Shown here piece by piece: positions 26,739 to 35,471 of a stretch of DNA of 52,081 bases. The translations under genes and the position numbers were made by a program. The notes beneath the pieces were generated by a model. It searched no databases. It had not been told where the DNA came from and worked only from the letters and a program-made list of their open reading frames with translations. The stretch spans positions 1 to 52,081 of the forward strand of contig JAPORY010000019.1 in assembly GCA_026709985.1 (NCBI GenBank), given 5' to 3'. Each line of letters begins with the position of its first letter. The stretch's first letter is position 1. Source of the DNA: Aestuariivita sp. GTDB taxonomy: Bacteria; Pseudomonadota; Alphaproteobacteria; Rhodobacterales; Rhodobacteraceae.

Positions 26739-26846
26739 GTGAAACTCGTGGAAAGGATTAAAGTACTCGGAGCAGATTTCTGCCCGGTTTGTCATGAAGA
26801 CAAAACCATGTTCGTTAATTGCATGGGTCGGAAGTGCGAAGACTAA
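26739..26846 (+). CDS. Possible small zinc-binding protein (35 aa)
   Basis: From GTG 26739 the product reads MKLVERIKVLGADFCPVCHE then DKTMFVNCMGRKCED. CPVC and a later CxxxxC pair resemble a zinc knuckle. No good ribosome site. It lies between gabD and a terminator. It could be a true microprotein or the end of a lost gene. Confidence 0.3.
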   Translation: MKLVERIKVLGADFCPVCHEDKTMFVNCMGRKCED

Positions 26847-26866
26847 GTCATTTCGGGCTAGAGGAT

Positions 26867-26891
26867 GTCTAGGGGCATTACACCCCTAGAC
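26867..26891. terminator. Bidirectional terminator between gabD and hsp20
   Basis: GTCTAGGGG and CCCCTAGAC form a perfect 9-bp stem with a 7-base loop, followed rightward by AAAATTTTT. It serves the rightward gabD unit and, less strongly, the leftward hsp20. Confidence 0.75.
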
Positions 26892-26911
26892 AAAATTTTT
26901 GAGTTCTGGGA

Positions 26912-27376
26912 TTAGCTTACGCTACCCTCTATGGCTTTGCCATTGCTGTGCGATGAAGCAATCTCAATCTTGCGAGGTTTAAGAGCCTCAGGAATTTCCC
27001 GTCTCAGATCAATATGAAGCATCCCGTCTTCGTGGGAAGCTGCTTCTACTCGGACATGCTCGGCAAGTTGAAACTTGCGCTCAAATGCGCGGGTTGCAAT
27101 CCCGCGATGTAGAAAATTACGGTCATTCGCCTCGTCAGCAGATTTGCTGCCGCTAACAATTAGATTGTGTTCGCGAACTTCCACGCCGAGTTCGCCGGCC
27201 GAAAAACCAGCAACTGCTATAGAGATACGATACGAATCGTCAGCTGTCTTTTCGATATTGTAAGGTGGGTAGCTAGACTGACTGACGTCATTGGTTAGGA
27301 CTCGATCCATCAAATCGGCAATTTGGTCATAGCCGACGGTGGCGCGATAAAGTGGAGTAAAATCAAGTGTACGCAT
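26912..27376 (-). CDS. Small heat shock protein Hsp20 (IbpA type)
   Basis: An ATP-independent holdase chaperone. The alpha-crystallin domain spans residues ~35-130 with IEKTADDSYRISIAVAGFSA, LIVSGSKSADEANDRNFLHR and the C-terminal strand GMLHIDLRREIPEALKPR. The C-terminal IxI-like anchor is KIEIAS. ATG 27376 (MRTLDFTPLYRATVGYD, GAGG upstream) matches the family start; the longer frame to 27421 does not. No ROSE-type thermosensor could be confirmed by eye. Confidence 0.92.
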   Translation of the reverse strand: MRTLDFTPLYRATVGYDQIADLMDRVLTNDVSQSSYPPYNIEKTADDSYRISIAVAGFSAGELGVEVREHNLIVSGSKSADEANDRNFLHRGIATRAFERKFQLAEHVRVEAASHEDGMLHIDLRREIPEALKPRKIEIASSHSNGKAIEGSVS

Positions 27377-27903
27377 TGTCATTATCCTCATTTTGAGCGA
27401 TTTCGACTGTCGACTCTCCATTTGGACGAGCCGACTGGTTGAATTGCAGGTCTGATTTCAGCTTCCTGCGGACTTAATTTGGGAATTGGATTAATTAGTT
27501 TCAACCATCGGCGGCAAAAAATTTGCAACGAGTTGGTTTTGGCTGACCTTGACCGTCCGTGTTCCTCAATGCGGAAATTTTGCGAGCCAGGATTTAGAAA
27601 AAACCTTGCGGCTAAGCCTATTACTGGATTGAGGGTGCGGGCCAATGGCATTCGGATAAGGGCTTTTTGCATTCGGACAAAAAACCTTACTTTTGGCACT
27701 GGCCGCAAATTCAGGCGCTAAATCACCCCTTTGAAATGGTTTTGATTTCAAACCGTCCAAAATCAGATCAAACCCTTTCTAGAACTGGCTAGAGTTGTAA
27801 ATCCTATGTCGCATTGTGTATCTTCGTTGTAAGGGTCCACGATAATCAAAAACATCTCATCTGAAGCAGACCTTTCGCAAAAGAGAGCTATGTCATAGCT
27901 GCA
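27377..27903. other. No gene recognised
   Basis: Frames on the minus strand (27708-27388, 27760-27566) are Arg/Pro-rich and not protein-like. GCATTCGGA is repeated directly near 27649 and 27670. Confidence 0.3.
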
Positions 27904-29085
27904 TTAGTCACGATACCGACGCAGTTGAAATGCCCATAAAGCAAAGGCAAAACTGAGACTGACAGTGATCAACATCAGCAGCAAAACGATTTTCGGGCTG
28001 GTAAGTTCCGTAACACTATAACCTGTCAGTAAGGTAAACACCGCTCCAAGCAGGACAACCATTGCACCCGTCAAGCCCGCCGAAGTGCCAACAAGATCTG
28101 ATCTGACAGACATTGCACCCGCATTGCTGCTGGGTACCGTAAGCCCATTCCCAAACCCCACAAGCGCAGTACTCACAAAGAAAAGGTGAGACACTGTCAG
28201 CCCAAATTGCCAGAGTGTAATCCCGGTTACTAAAGCCAAAAAAGCAAGGATTCGACCGGCAATCATCAATTTGACTGTGTCTAAATGGACGCCTAGTTTG
28301 CCCGTTACAAAACTTCCGCACATATAGCCCAAAGTGATCGTGCCAAGATAAAATCCAAGCTGGTTTGTCGAGAAACCAAAGGCTGATTGCGCCACAATGG
28401 CTGTCCCAGTTAGAAAAATATAAAATGCGCCAACAGTGAAACTTCTACACAGCGCAAATGCCCAAAATAGAGGTTCACGTAACAAGATTATTATCAGGCT
28501 GGAATGCTTTTTCTCAATTTGAACAGCAGTACTCTTGGTCTCACCGAGGTCAAACCAACACAAAAATAGCAATACCAAACCCGTCAATGTGAACAGGACA
28601 AAGATAGATCGCCACCCAAATATTGTGTCCAAGATGCCACCAAACAGCGGTCCAAGGATCGGGCCAATTGCCATGGCCATTCCAATATAGCCGATCAAGC
28701 TGACGGCTTGTCTCTCGGATCGGGTATCGCGTACAATTGCGAAAGATAAGACGGCCCCACTGACGATGCTACCCTGCAATATTCGGCAAAATAGAAATGT
28801 TTCAATGTCCTGCGCCAAAGTACAGCCAAGCGATGCAACAGTGAACATCATCAACGACATGATCACGACAGGCCTTCGGCCGATCCGATCAGACCAGGGT
28901 CCTGCCACGATTTGGATGATGGCTGTGACAATCAAAAAGCCGGATATAGCCCAACTCACTGTTCCATAACTGGTCTCAAAAGTCGTTGCGATATTACCCA
29001 ATGAGGGCAAAAACATGTTGACCGATATGGCTGAGAGTGCCGTCAGGAAGATCAATGTTGTGAGATGTGGCGGTGATGTGTTCAT
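27904..29085 (-). CDS. Bcr/CflA-family MFS drug exporter
   Basis: 393 aa with twelve hydrophobic helices. The Bcr/CflA start (LTALSAISVNMFLPSLGNIA), the MFS loop motif GPWSDRIGRRPVVI after helix 2 and the antiporter-type motif C region MAMAIGPILGPLFGGIL are present. It probably extrudes a small toxic compound with proton exchange from the inner membrane. No regulator adjoins it. It lies downstream of, but 440 bases from, the DapB-like gene on the same strand. Confidence 0.9.
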   Translation of the reverse strand: MNTSPPHLTTLIFLTALSAISVNMFLPSLGNIATTFETSYGTVSWAISGFLIVTAIIQIVAGPWSDRIGRRPVVIMSLMMFTVASLGCTLAQDIETFLFCRILQGSIVSGAVLSFAIVRDTRSERQAVSLIGYIGMAMAIGPILGPLFGGILDTIFGWRSIFVLFTLTGLVLLFLCWFDLGETKSTAVQIEKKHSSLIIILLREPLFWAFALCRSFTVGAFYIFLTGTAIVAQSAFGFSTNQLGFYLGTITLGYMCGSFVTGKLGVHLDTVKLMIAGRILAFLALVTGITLWQFGLTVSHLFFVSTALVGFGNGLTVPSSNAGAMSVRSDLVGTSAGLTGAMVVLLGAVFTLLTGYSVTELTSPKIVLLLMLITVSLSFAFALWAFQLRRYRD

Positions 29086-29528
29086 TCCGCTTCGCTCATC
29101 AATATTCTTGTAAAGCTTGCCTGCCTATAGTGCGCACAGGCGCAATTTGGTCATGTGACAAACCTGTTTGATCGCGACTGTTCGGCACCACGCCGCATTC
29201 ACGCAATCCGCAGCCCGGTGCCATTATGGATGCCATTATAGATGCTCGCAAAAAACAACTTTGAGCGACTTACCCCCTCAATACCACAGCGCTAGATGCG
29301 TTCCAGCCTGATCAGATAAGCAGACATTACGACGATCTAACAGAACCTTGAAACTCAAATGGCGCCGCTCAACTACGCTTATTGACAGCGCGTTACTTGA
29401 GCAAAACATACCAGATATGGCCGTATCCGAATCCAGCTTGAGAAATGGCTAAACGAAATTTGTGCCCCGGACACACTCATCGTCACCCTAGATTCTCTAT
29501 TCGCTGCGCCAATCATGGGCAGAGTTTG
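29086..29528. other. Intergenic, no gene recognised
   Basis: A 12-base tandem duplication GCCATTATGGAT / GCCATTATAGAT occurs at ~29220-29244. Otherwise nothing was seen. Confidence 0.3.
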
Positions 29529-30515
29529 CTAGACAGTCTTCAGGGTGTATGGGACGATCCCAGTGGGCAAATCATGCAACGTCACGATACCCGGCGGCGC
29601 AGAAAATACCGGCTTAATTGCCTTGACCATCGGAACGATTGTTCCTTCGATGCCTCGGTCTAACGAAAAATCGACTCTGGCATTGATACTTGGCGTCGAA
29701 TCAACCTCAAACCGATGAAAATATTGGTGCTGTCTGTCTTCGATAAAACGGTACGTATAGCTGACCACGCAAACCTCATCTTTGAATACTTCAAAGATAT
29801 GATCGACACCGATGACGGTATCCTCTTCGATGATCGGATCATATCGTGATGTACTCTGGTCGAAATCAAGTCCCAGTCGTATAGCAATATACTCCGCCTC
29901 CTTTATTAGCGCGCCACGACCACGCAATTCATTGTTTTCTGACGCAGACTTGAAATCATTGGCAGTCATCAAGATTCCAAATTCGTGACGTTTCGACTCA
30001 AGGGGGAACTTTGTGACATCCGCATGCACAAAAGATCGGACCGTTTTGATATCGCGGGCTGTTTCGCAGAGCGCAAATAAAGATCTCAAAACAAGTTGCG
30101 TACTGCCAATCCCGACAAACGCGCTGCCCCCTTTGAGGCAGGCGGCTTCTATTCGGCGAGTTGCAGCTGCATCGTAGAGGTGCGGATCAGATACATCCAT
30201 GCAGGGCGAAATCACGTTAATACCGCGCTTCAACAGCGGTGTGATCTCCTCTTCACAGTCGTGCAACTTGCCTTTGGATGTTGCCAAAAGGATTACATCG
30301 ACGCGATGCTTGGTTAGAATGTCTTCAATACTACTACTGGTTGCCACGTTCGCCGGTTTAGAGAGACCGAGAAGCGTTCCCACATCTTGACCAATCTTCT
30401 CTGGTCGAAATGCGACAACGCCAACTAAGTTAAGATCTGAAGTCTTCAGGATTTCACGAACGATGCCGCTGCCGACCCCGCCTATGCCAATTTGCGCCAC
30501 GTTTATTTCTGACAT
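29529..30515 (-). CDS. DapB-like NAD(P)-dependent dehydrogenase
   Basis: 328 aa. An N-terminal Rossmann fold (VAQIGIGGVGSGIVREIL) and the layout of dihydrodipicolinate reductase-like proteins of the 2,4-diaminopentanoate dehydrogenase type, with ISPCMDVSDP and AACLKGGSAFVGIGSTQ. The true DapB catalytic HH block is not seen, so the substrate is unlikely to be dihydrodipicolinate. ATG 30515 follows GGGAGG. 65 bases after the racemase gene on the same strand; the two probably act on the same amino acid-derived compound. Confidence 0.7.
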   Translation of the reverse strand: MSEINVAQIGIGGVGSGIVREILKTSDLNLVGVVAFRPEKIGQDVGTLLGLSKPANVATSSSIEDILTKHRVDVILLATSKGKLHDCEEEITPLLKRGINVISPCMDVSDPHLYDAAATRRIEAACLKGGSAFVGIGSTQLVLRSLFALCETARDIKTVRSFVHADVTKFPLESKRHEFGILMTANDFKSASENNELRGRGALIKEAEYIAIRLGLDFDQSTSRYDPIIEEDTVIGVDHIFEVFKDEVCVVSYTYRFIEDRQHQYFHRFEVDSTPSINARVDFSLDRGIEGTIVPMVKAIKPVFSAPPGIVTLHDLPTGIVPYTLKTV

Positions 30516-30580
30516 CGTCACCTCCCGTTGTTTTGCCCTATGAGTAACTGGCCCTCTTTTGCGTCAAAGTGACGCCACCA

Positions 30581-31294
30581 TTAGTGATTTCTTAACAATG
30601 CGCCAAAGCTCGCCGGTCGGGCATAATGTCCGACACTGCAAAGTGCATCCCAATACAAGCATTGATTGCTCGTCAAAACAGGTTTTTTGACTTCTTCTTC
30701 CATTCTGGCGATTGATCCCAGTGCCTGCACGCCAGTGCAAGATACCAAGAGGGCATCTCCCTCCGATTGTGTCACCGCAGTTCGGATTGTTGCCTCAATC
30801 TCTGTTGCCGGAATCTGACCAAAGGATGGATAATCTGAGCTTGGCAAAGAGTGGACTGCACTGACGATTACCTCTCGATCTTCCAAGGCACGGACCAAAA
30901 TAGCGTTGGTTTCGGCGTTATAAGGCGATACCACAATGAGGCGTTTAATGGAGAGCACTGCGCAGGCCTTTGCTGTTGACTCAAGTGGCGCAACTACGAC
31001 GGCATGATCCGTGCGCACGGCTGCCACAGTTTCTGTGATGCGCTCTTTTCCAAGTGCCGCGTTTCCAGAAGCGCAGGCAAACGCTACGATATCTAAATTT
31101 GACCGAGGGACAAGAATGCGGGACGCTTCCTGAATCCTGCTAGCATTCACTTCAAGCTGCGCTGCATCATCAAATGGCGCCATTTCGAAACGGGTTGAAA
31201 ATATTGTGACATCGCCCGTTGCATCTGACAAAACTTTGAAGTCCTGCTCAACAACTTCGTCCACATTCACGGCTATTAAACCGATCTTTAGCAT
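30581..31294 (-). CDS. Asp/Glu racemase superfamily protein (maleate isomerase-like)
   Basis: 237 aa. The two catalytic cysteines of the superfamily are in DIVAFACASGNAALG and DALLVSCTGVQALG, one per lobe. ALESTAKACAVLSIKRLIVV-type spacing and NQCLYWDALCSVG near the end resemble maleate cis-trans isomerase and arylmalonate decarboxylase relatives more than true glutamate racemase. First gene of a probable two-gene unit with the DapB-like dehydrogenase. Exact reaction not determinable from sequence. Confidence 0.75.
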   Translation of the reverse strand: MLKIGLIAVNVDEVVEQDFKVLSDATGDVTIFSTRFEMAPFDDAAQLEVNASRIQEASRILVPRSNLDIVAFACASGNAALGKERITETVAAVRTDHAVVVAPLESTAKACAVLSIKRLIVVSPYNAETNAILVRALEDREVIVSAVHSLPSSDYPSFGQIPATEIEATIRTAVTQSEGDALLVSCTGVQALGSIARMEEEVKKPVLTSNQCLYWDALCSVGHYARPASFGALLRNH

Positions 31295-31402
31295 CGCAAC
31301 AACTCCCTCTGACTACGATCAATAAAAGTAGAGAATTGCATCATCCTTAATCACAAACTCATGTGACTATAGGAGTATTCACCTCAGCTTCGGCAAAGCA
31401 AA

Positions 31403-31497
31403 GGGGATTATTTCCCTTACTAAACAATGTCCCTCCAGGATCTTGAAATCGAGGCGAAAATCTGTTATCGGACGCGAGAATCAACCTTCCCATTTTT
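31403..31497. repeat. Left arm of a 95-bp inverted repeat
   Basis: GGGGATTATTTCCCTTACTA and the following ~75 bases reappear inverted at 34014-34108 in the same register. The outer 65 bases differ at six positions by my count; the inner 30 are weaker but keep GAGAATC and TTCCCATTTTT. The arms bound a 2.7 kb segment of relics. Confidence 0.75.
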
Positions 31498-31559
31498 GAT
31501 CCTTTCCTCGGATATTTGGGATTATATACCCCGTAAAGCAGACCGGAAAACCGCTTCGA

Positions 31560-32277
31560 GTCTATGTTGAGAGATGGGCCGGATGTTGTACGAGCAAGGG
31601 GCCGAAGGCACCGGCGAGTCATTCACATAGTTTCCGATTTCGGCGGGGGACTATCTGATTGGCGACCGCGGCTACTCGACGGCAACCGGTATCGCGCATG
31701 TTGCCGATGCCGGCGGGTACGTTCTGGTCCGAGTGAACACCGGCGCCTTGCCGTTAAGGACCTCAGACGGCCGTGGCTTCGATCTGTTACCGGAAGTGCA
31801 GTGTCTCTAACAAAAGGCAAAACCTTGAAGCCTGAAACGCTGGAATTCGCCAAGTATGTTATCGTCTGTACGACCTTCCCGGCCGCAGAATTTTCTCCGG
31901 CGCAAGTTTTGCAACGGTGCCGGCTTCGATGGCAAGTTGAACGCGTCTTGAAACGCTTCAAGTCGATCGCTCAACTTGGTCATCTTCCCAAATACCATCC
32001 CGAAAGCGCCAAAGCTTGGCTGTACGGCAAACTTTTCACCGCCCTGTTAACCAAAAGATTGATCCACCACGCGGTGGCCATTTCCCCCTGGGGATACGAA
32101 CTTTGACCGCGGTAATACCCCGAGCCGGTGGCGGGAATTCCGCTTCATGTTCCATCAGGTTTGTCGAGCCATTGATCCCCACCTTCGCATGACCGATGTA
32201 CTGGACGATTGGTCCGCTATCGTGGCGGGACTGGCTGAGCCGAAGCGGAAGCGTAGACCGCCGATTGAACGATACGG
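31560..32277 (+). pseudogene. IS4-type (DDE) transposase relic
   Basis: Three frames in succession carry transposase pieces: LYEQGAEGTGESF, DYLIGDRGYSTATGIAHVAD with the second catalytic Asp context GDRGY, then FPAAEFSPAQVLQRCRLRWQ, VERVLKRFKSIAQLGHLPKY with the catalytic Glu in WQVE, and finally RFMFHQVCRAIDPHLR. At least three breaks. No N-terminal third. Orientation is rightward. Confidence 0.75.
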
Positions 32278-32502
32278 ATGGATAAACTCTGCGAGCGAAA
32301 CGTGACCAAAAAAATCCTCTCTTTGTTGGGGTTGGAATATGCGGCTCGTTTTACTGATGTATCATTGAGCAAGGTCGATGAGTGGGAAAGAAAAAACTGG
32401 ATTCCCACGCGGTATCGGGTCGCAATAGCGGATATGTGCGAAAGAGCAAAAATAGGAATAAATCGGGATGAATTCCTGACTAGGGAGCCGGGTAAATCCT
32501 GA
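32278..32502 (+). CDS. Small HTH-type DNA-binding protein (74 aa)
   Basis: The core KILSLLGLEYAARFTDVSLS then KVDEWERKNWIPTRYRVAIA looks like the short helix-turn-helix proteins in which a WxxxxxIPxRY segment follows the recognition helix (Cro-like or carph-isopro type). It ends ADMCERAKIGINRDEFL. It starts inside the last codons of the IS4 relic. Possibly a phage- or island-borne regulator. No membrane segment. Confidence 0.5.
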   Translation: MDKLCERNVTKKILSLLGLEYAARFTDVSLSKVDEWERKNWIPTRYRVAIADMCERAKIGINRDEFLTREPGKS

Positions 32503-32571
32503 TCCGCTATCTACAGAGTGGATCAAAATTGGCTTGGCCTCTCGTTAGGGAGCAATTCGGAGGGGGACACT

Positions 32572-33098
32572 TTACCCAGGTGCCAAAAGGGGGAAATGGT
32601 ATTCGGCATATCGCAATCCTCCGGCATTGCGGATCATTTGGGCGATGGCTGTATTCCCCCGACATTCCGCGCGATCCAGCGCGGTTTGGTAGTTATCGGA
32701 ATTCTCCACATTCGGACTGGCACCAGCATTGAGCAACATTCCCACCAGATCGACGCGATCTAACTGGACTGCAATATGGATTGACCAGCCCTGATTGGTA
32801 TAGCCTTTGGCCAATCCCGGAGAGAGTCCCAAAAGCTTTTGGGACATTCTCGGATAGCCATTGGTCAGGGCCGCTTCAAAGGTTCTATCAAGGCTATAGT
32901 GATCTTCTGCACCTAAGGCATTGTTGCGGAGCAGTAGCAGGAAAATTTGATTATAGCCCCTACTGGCGGCATGGGCGATTGCGACGCAGCCACTGCCATA
33001 TCTGCTATTCGGGGATGCGCCTTTCCTAAGCAGCTTTCGAACTCTGGAAACATCGTTCCTTTTTAAGGCCCTCAGCAGTTTATCGTTCAGCTCTCCTT
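32572..33098 (-). pseudogene. Ankyrin-repeat protein lacking a normal start codon
   Basis: An open frame of ~175 codons carries ankyrin repeats: DVSRVRKLLRKGASPNSRYG, HAASRGYNQIFLLLLRNNA, and GWSIHIAVQLDRVDLVGMLL then NAGASPNVENSDNYQTALDR. It begins just after a TGA, overlapping the end of the small gene 33087-33257 (GGAGAGCTGAACG), with no ATG, GTG or TTG until codon ~84. Either a CTG start with reinitiation is used, or the start has been lost. Ankyrin proteins mediate protein binding and are often found in host-associated bacteria. Confidence 0.6.
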
Positions 33099-33257
33099 GC
33101 TTTCTCTGCGATCGGTAAAGCCCTCAAACATCCCTTCTAGCTGCGCCATGCGCTCGCGGAGAACGGCCACGTCTGCGCTAATCTTCCACAAAAAAGCCAG
33201 CATTCCGAACATGAGCGCCGGCGTCAGCCACTCTCTCACTACTTCGATTTCTGTCAT
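33087..33257 (-). CDS. Small one-helix membrane protein (56 aa)
   Basis: ATG 33257 reads MTEIEVVREWLTPALMFGML then AFLWKISADVAVLRERMAQL and ends RRESKES. One membrane helix is followed by a coiled-coil-like charged tail, the layout of XhlA/holin-associated phage proteins and of small membrane tethers. It overlaps the ankyrin frame by 11 bases. Function unknown. Confidence 0.5.
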   Translation of the reverse strand: MTEIEVVREWLTPALMFGMLAFLWKISADVAVLRERMAQLEGMFEGFTDRRESKES

Positions 33258-33363
33258 TTGATCGCCCCTCACCACATAGCATCACTTTGATTGATTATGC
33301 CAGAAAATTTATTCGACAGTTTTCCTCTCAAGTGTTGACATGATTAGATAATCAATGTTATGA

Positions 33364-33519
33364 TTAACAAATCACCAACATAAATGGAGGCTTTTTGTTC
33401 GCTTCCTCAGTCTTCGGCTTTTCGCAAAATTCTAGCTTGTGTCCGCGAACTTCCTTGAACACGTCACGAAAAGCAACGGCAGGAACATCAAGCTCCTTAC
33501 CCGCTTCTCGGCTAGACAT
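33364..33519 (-). CDS. Possible small protein (51 aa)
   Basis: AAGGA lies 9 bases before ATG 33519. The product reads MSSREAGKELDVPAVAFRDV, then FKEVRGHKLEFCEKPK and ends PPFMLVIC. It is helical and charged with an HTH-like first half. No family recognised. The ribosome site raises it above background frames. Confidence 0.4.
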   Translation of the reverse strand: MSSREAGKELDVPAVAFRDVFKEVRGHKLEFCEKPKTEEANKKPPFMLVIC

Positions 33520-33621
33520 TATCTAGGTTCCTTTTGTTTAGTGCGTGTCTAATCTGATCTTTTGTTGCTGGCAATCCGAACGTTCGAGAAACCTGTCGCA
33601 TACAAGCAAGTCTACATTTTC

Positions 33622-33890
33622 CTAAATGTCTAGGACAATGGCATTTAGCTGATTTATAGCCTCTTTATTGGCCATCATCTGCATAGTGTTTTCATTTACC
33701 TTAGCGGTTATTTTATCCGTGCTTTGAATAACTAGATGACGCAGTTCAATTTGATCTATTTCAAGTTCAAACGCCGATTCTGGAAGCTCGTCCGCTTCTG
33801 ACAAAAAACCAAAACGAAATATGCCGCAGCTGATGCAACAGCTACTGGGGCAATAACTCCTGTCCAAAACTTGAATCAGGAAGTTTGAAT
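33622..33890 (-). pseudogene. Small membrane-anchored protein, frameshifted relic
   Basis: One frame shows FWTGVIAPVAVASAAAYFVL, a membrane helix without a start codon. The overlapping frame carries on EADELPESAFELEIDQIELR, then NENTMQMMANKEAINQLNAI, a helical tail to the stop at 33622. One indel near 33820 would join them. Confidence 0.35.
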
Positions 33891-34013
33891 TTTACAGTAG
33901 GCACGGAAGCCACTTCATTTTCCTTCGGTCTTCGTCAATCGTTAAACTCAGTGGCACTGAGTAATCGTCAATATAAACTGACTTTATTATTAAGTCATTG
34001 CCGAATTCTGGGA

Positions 34014-34108
34014 AAAAATGGGAATTCCGATTCTCCTAGCTAGTAACAGATTTTTGCCTCTAATTCAAGATTCCGGAGGGACATTGTTTAGTAAGAGAAA
34101 TAATCCCC
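34014..34108. repeat. Right arm of the 95-bp inverted repeat
   Basis: Inverted counterpart of 31403-31497, ending 18 bases beyond the stop of the LuxR gene. See the left arm for the alignment. Confidence 0.75.
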
Positions 34109-34125
34109 AAAGCAAAGGTGCCTCC

Positions 34126-34914
34126 TTAATGCAAAACACGGAGGAGTTGGTTTTGTGAGCAGATATTTAGCTTCCGATAAGCACGACGCCGGAAGGTCAG
34201 TACGGTATTAATGCTGATGCCGAGGGTCAGCGCAATGGCTTCGGACGTCATGCCGACGCAAATGAGCGCGCAGGTTTGCAGCTCACGTTCCGTCAAGGTG
34301 GGAAACTGTCCGATGAGCTTGTTGGTATAGGCATCACGAGCAGCATCTGTGCTCTTGGGTACGGCGCATATAATGTCATGGCGTCTAACCAGCGAAAGGA
34401 TCGTATCCACATAACACTGTATATCATCAAGCTGCCCGCGCAAAAACTCGCCAGCGGCCCGCTTGCGATGGAAGCTCAGTTTCATCGTGTATTCGGGGAA
34501 TCGCCGCAAGAGGGAGGCACGATAATATATTTGTGTCTCGTGATAGCAATCAGACAAATAATCTGGATCTTCTACCTCATTAGAGGAGGTAAGCACCCAG
34601 TAGTATTTTCCAACTTCAAGGCTGCGGTCTCGAAAAAGGTTGGTTGGATCTCTTTTCCAGTGCACCTCTGAATATCGCTTGCCCGCCTCTTCAACTGAAG
34701 CTTGGTTGTCAATAGCTGACATCAACATTTTGCGTGGCGCATTGTCTTTATAGAAGTTGAACGCCGTTAGATGAGCACAGTCAAATGCACGATCCGCCGC
34801 AACGGCAAGCCGATCCTCAAAGCTTTCAAGTCCAACACAGTCTACGAGGTCCGGGAGGTATTGCTCGAACTCATCACGTTTTGGCATCGGAATATTGGCT
34901 TCGAATATATGCAT
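34126..34914 (-). CDS. LuxR-family transcriptional regulator
   Basis: 262 aa. The C-terminal GerE/LuxR HTH is clear: LTERELQTCALICVGMTSEA then IALTLGISINTVLTFRRRAY and LNICSQNQLL. The N-terminal ~180 residues resemble the ligand-binding half of LuxR solos but lack a confident autoinducer-site signature. It is transcribed away from the aromatic cluster's Dabb gene, 157 bases apart, and is the only regulator near that cluster, so it is a candidate to control it. No luxI-type synthase seen. Confidence 0.8.
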   Translation of the reverse strand: MHIFEANIPMPKRDEFEQYLPDLVDCVGLESFEDRLAVAADRAFDCAHLTAFNFYKDNAPRKMLMSAIDNQASVEEAGKRYSEVHWKRDPTNLFRDRSLEVGKYYWVLTSSNEVEDPDYLSDCYHETQIYYRASLLRRFPEYTMKLSFHRKRAAGEFLRGQLDDIQCYVDTILSLVRRHDIICAVPKSTDAARDAYTNKLIGQFPTLTERELQTCALICVGMTSEAIALTLGISINTVLTFRRRAYRKLNICSQNQLLRVLH

Positions 34915-35070
34915 TCCGCCTCCTAACCGTTTTTCGATTAAATTGGAATCTAAACCCTGTATATAGATTTTTTCTCCTTAATCCAGAGGTCGATTGCGAG
35001 ACTCTTGACCATGGAACCTCGGCAAGCACGAAGGAACTCCACCAGCTTTCAGAGAGATGAGTTTGATTGT

Positions 35071-35379
35071 CTATTTTGGATTTGACAGATCAACGGAGGT
35101 TGCGTCTTCAACCCATTCACCAAACAGCGGCACTGTCAGTTCACGCAGCTTGGAGGCGCGATATCTGTCGATCGCGTCCTGGTTGTCAGCCTGAACAATG
35201 AGCCCGTGCGTGTAACCCTTATTGTAAGGCGAAGAATTCTCGCCCCAGACAAAGCTCTGAATGCCGGAGATTTCGTCGCAGATTTTTTCCTTTTGTTCGT
35301 CAAAGACCTTTTCGATCAAATCGACGGGTGCACCTTCTTTCCATTTGAATGCGACGAAATGAAATGCCGGTACTGACAT
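35071..35379 (-). CDS. Dabb-domain (dimeric alpha-beta barrel) protein
   Basis: 102 aa with the Dabb pattern: FHFVAFKWKEGAPVDLIEKV, GIQSFVWGENSSPYNKGYTH and YRASKLRELTVPLFGEWVED. Family members act as small cyclases, decarboxylases or stress proteins. Third leftward gene after hmgA and the FAH-family hydrolase (93 bases from it), so a helper role in the aromatic pathway is possible but unproven. Confidence 0.75.
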   Translation of the reverse strand: MSVPAFHFVAFKWKEGAPVDLIEKVFDEQKEKICDEISGIQSFVWGENSSPYNKGYTHGLIVQADNQDAIDRYRASKLRELTVPLFGEWVEDATSVDLSNPK

Positions 35380-35471
35380 AATTGTGTCCTCTCATGATTA
35401 TTTGGGTTTAACCTAGCCCATGAATAATGAGTCACCATCACAAGAGTAGATGACAGCCCGTCAAATAAGAT

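Noticed and set aside
27388-27760. Minus-strand frames of 64-106 codons upstream of hsp20
   Set aside because: They are Arg/Pro-rich without domain features; more likely promoter and spacer DNA.
30581-31294. The racemase-family gene as the missing maleylacetoacetate isomerase
   Set aside because: Maleylacetoacetate isomerases are glutathione transferase-like; this protein has the paired-cysteine fold and lies outside the aromatic cluster.
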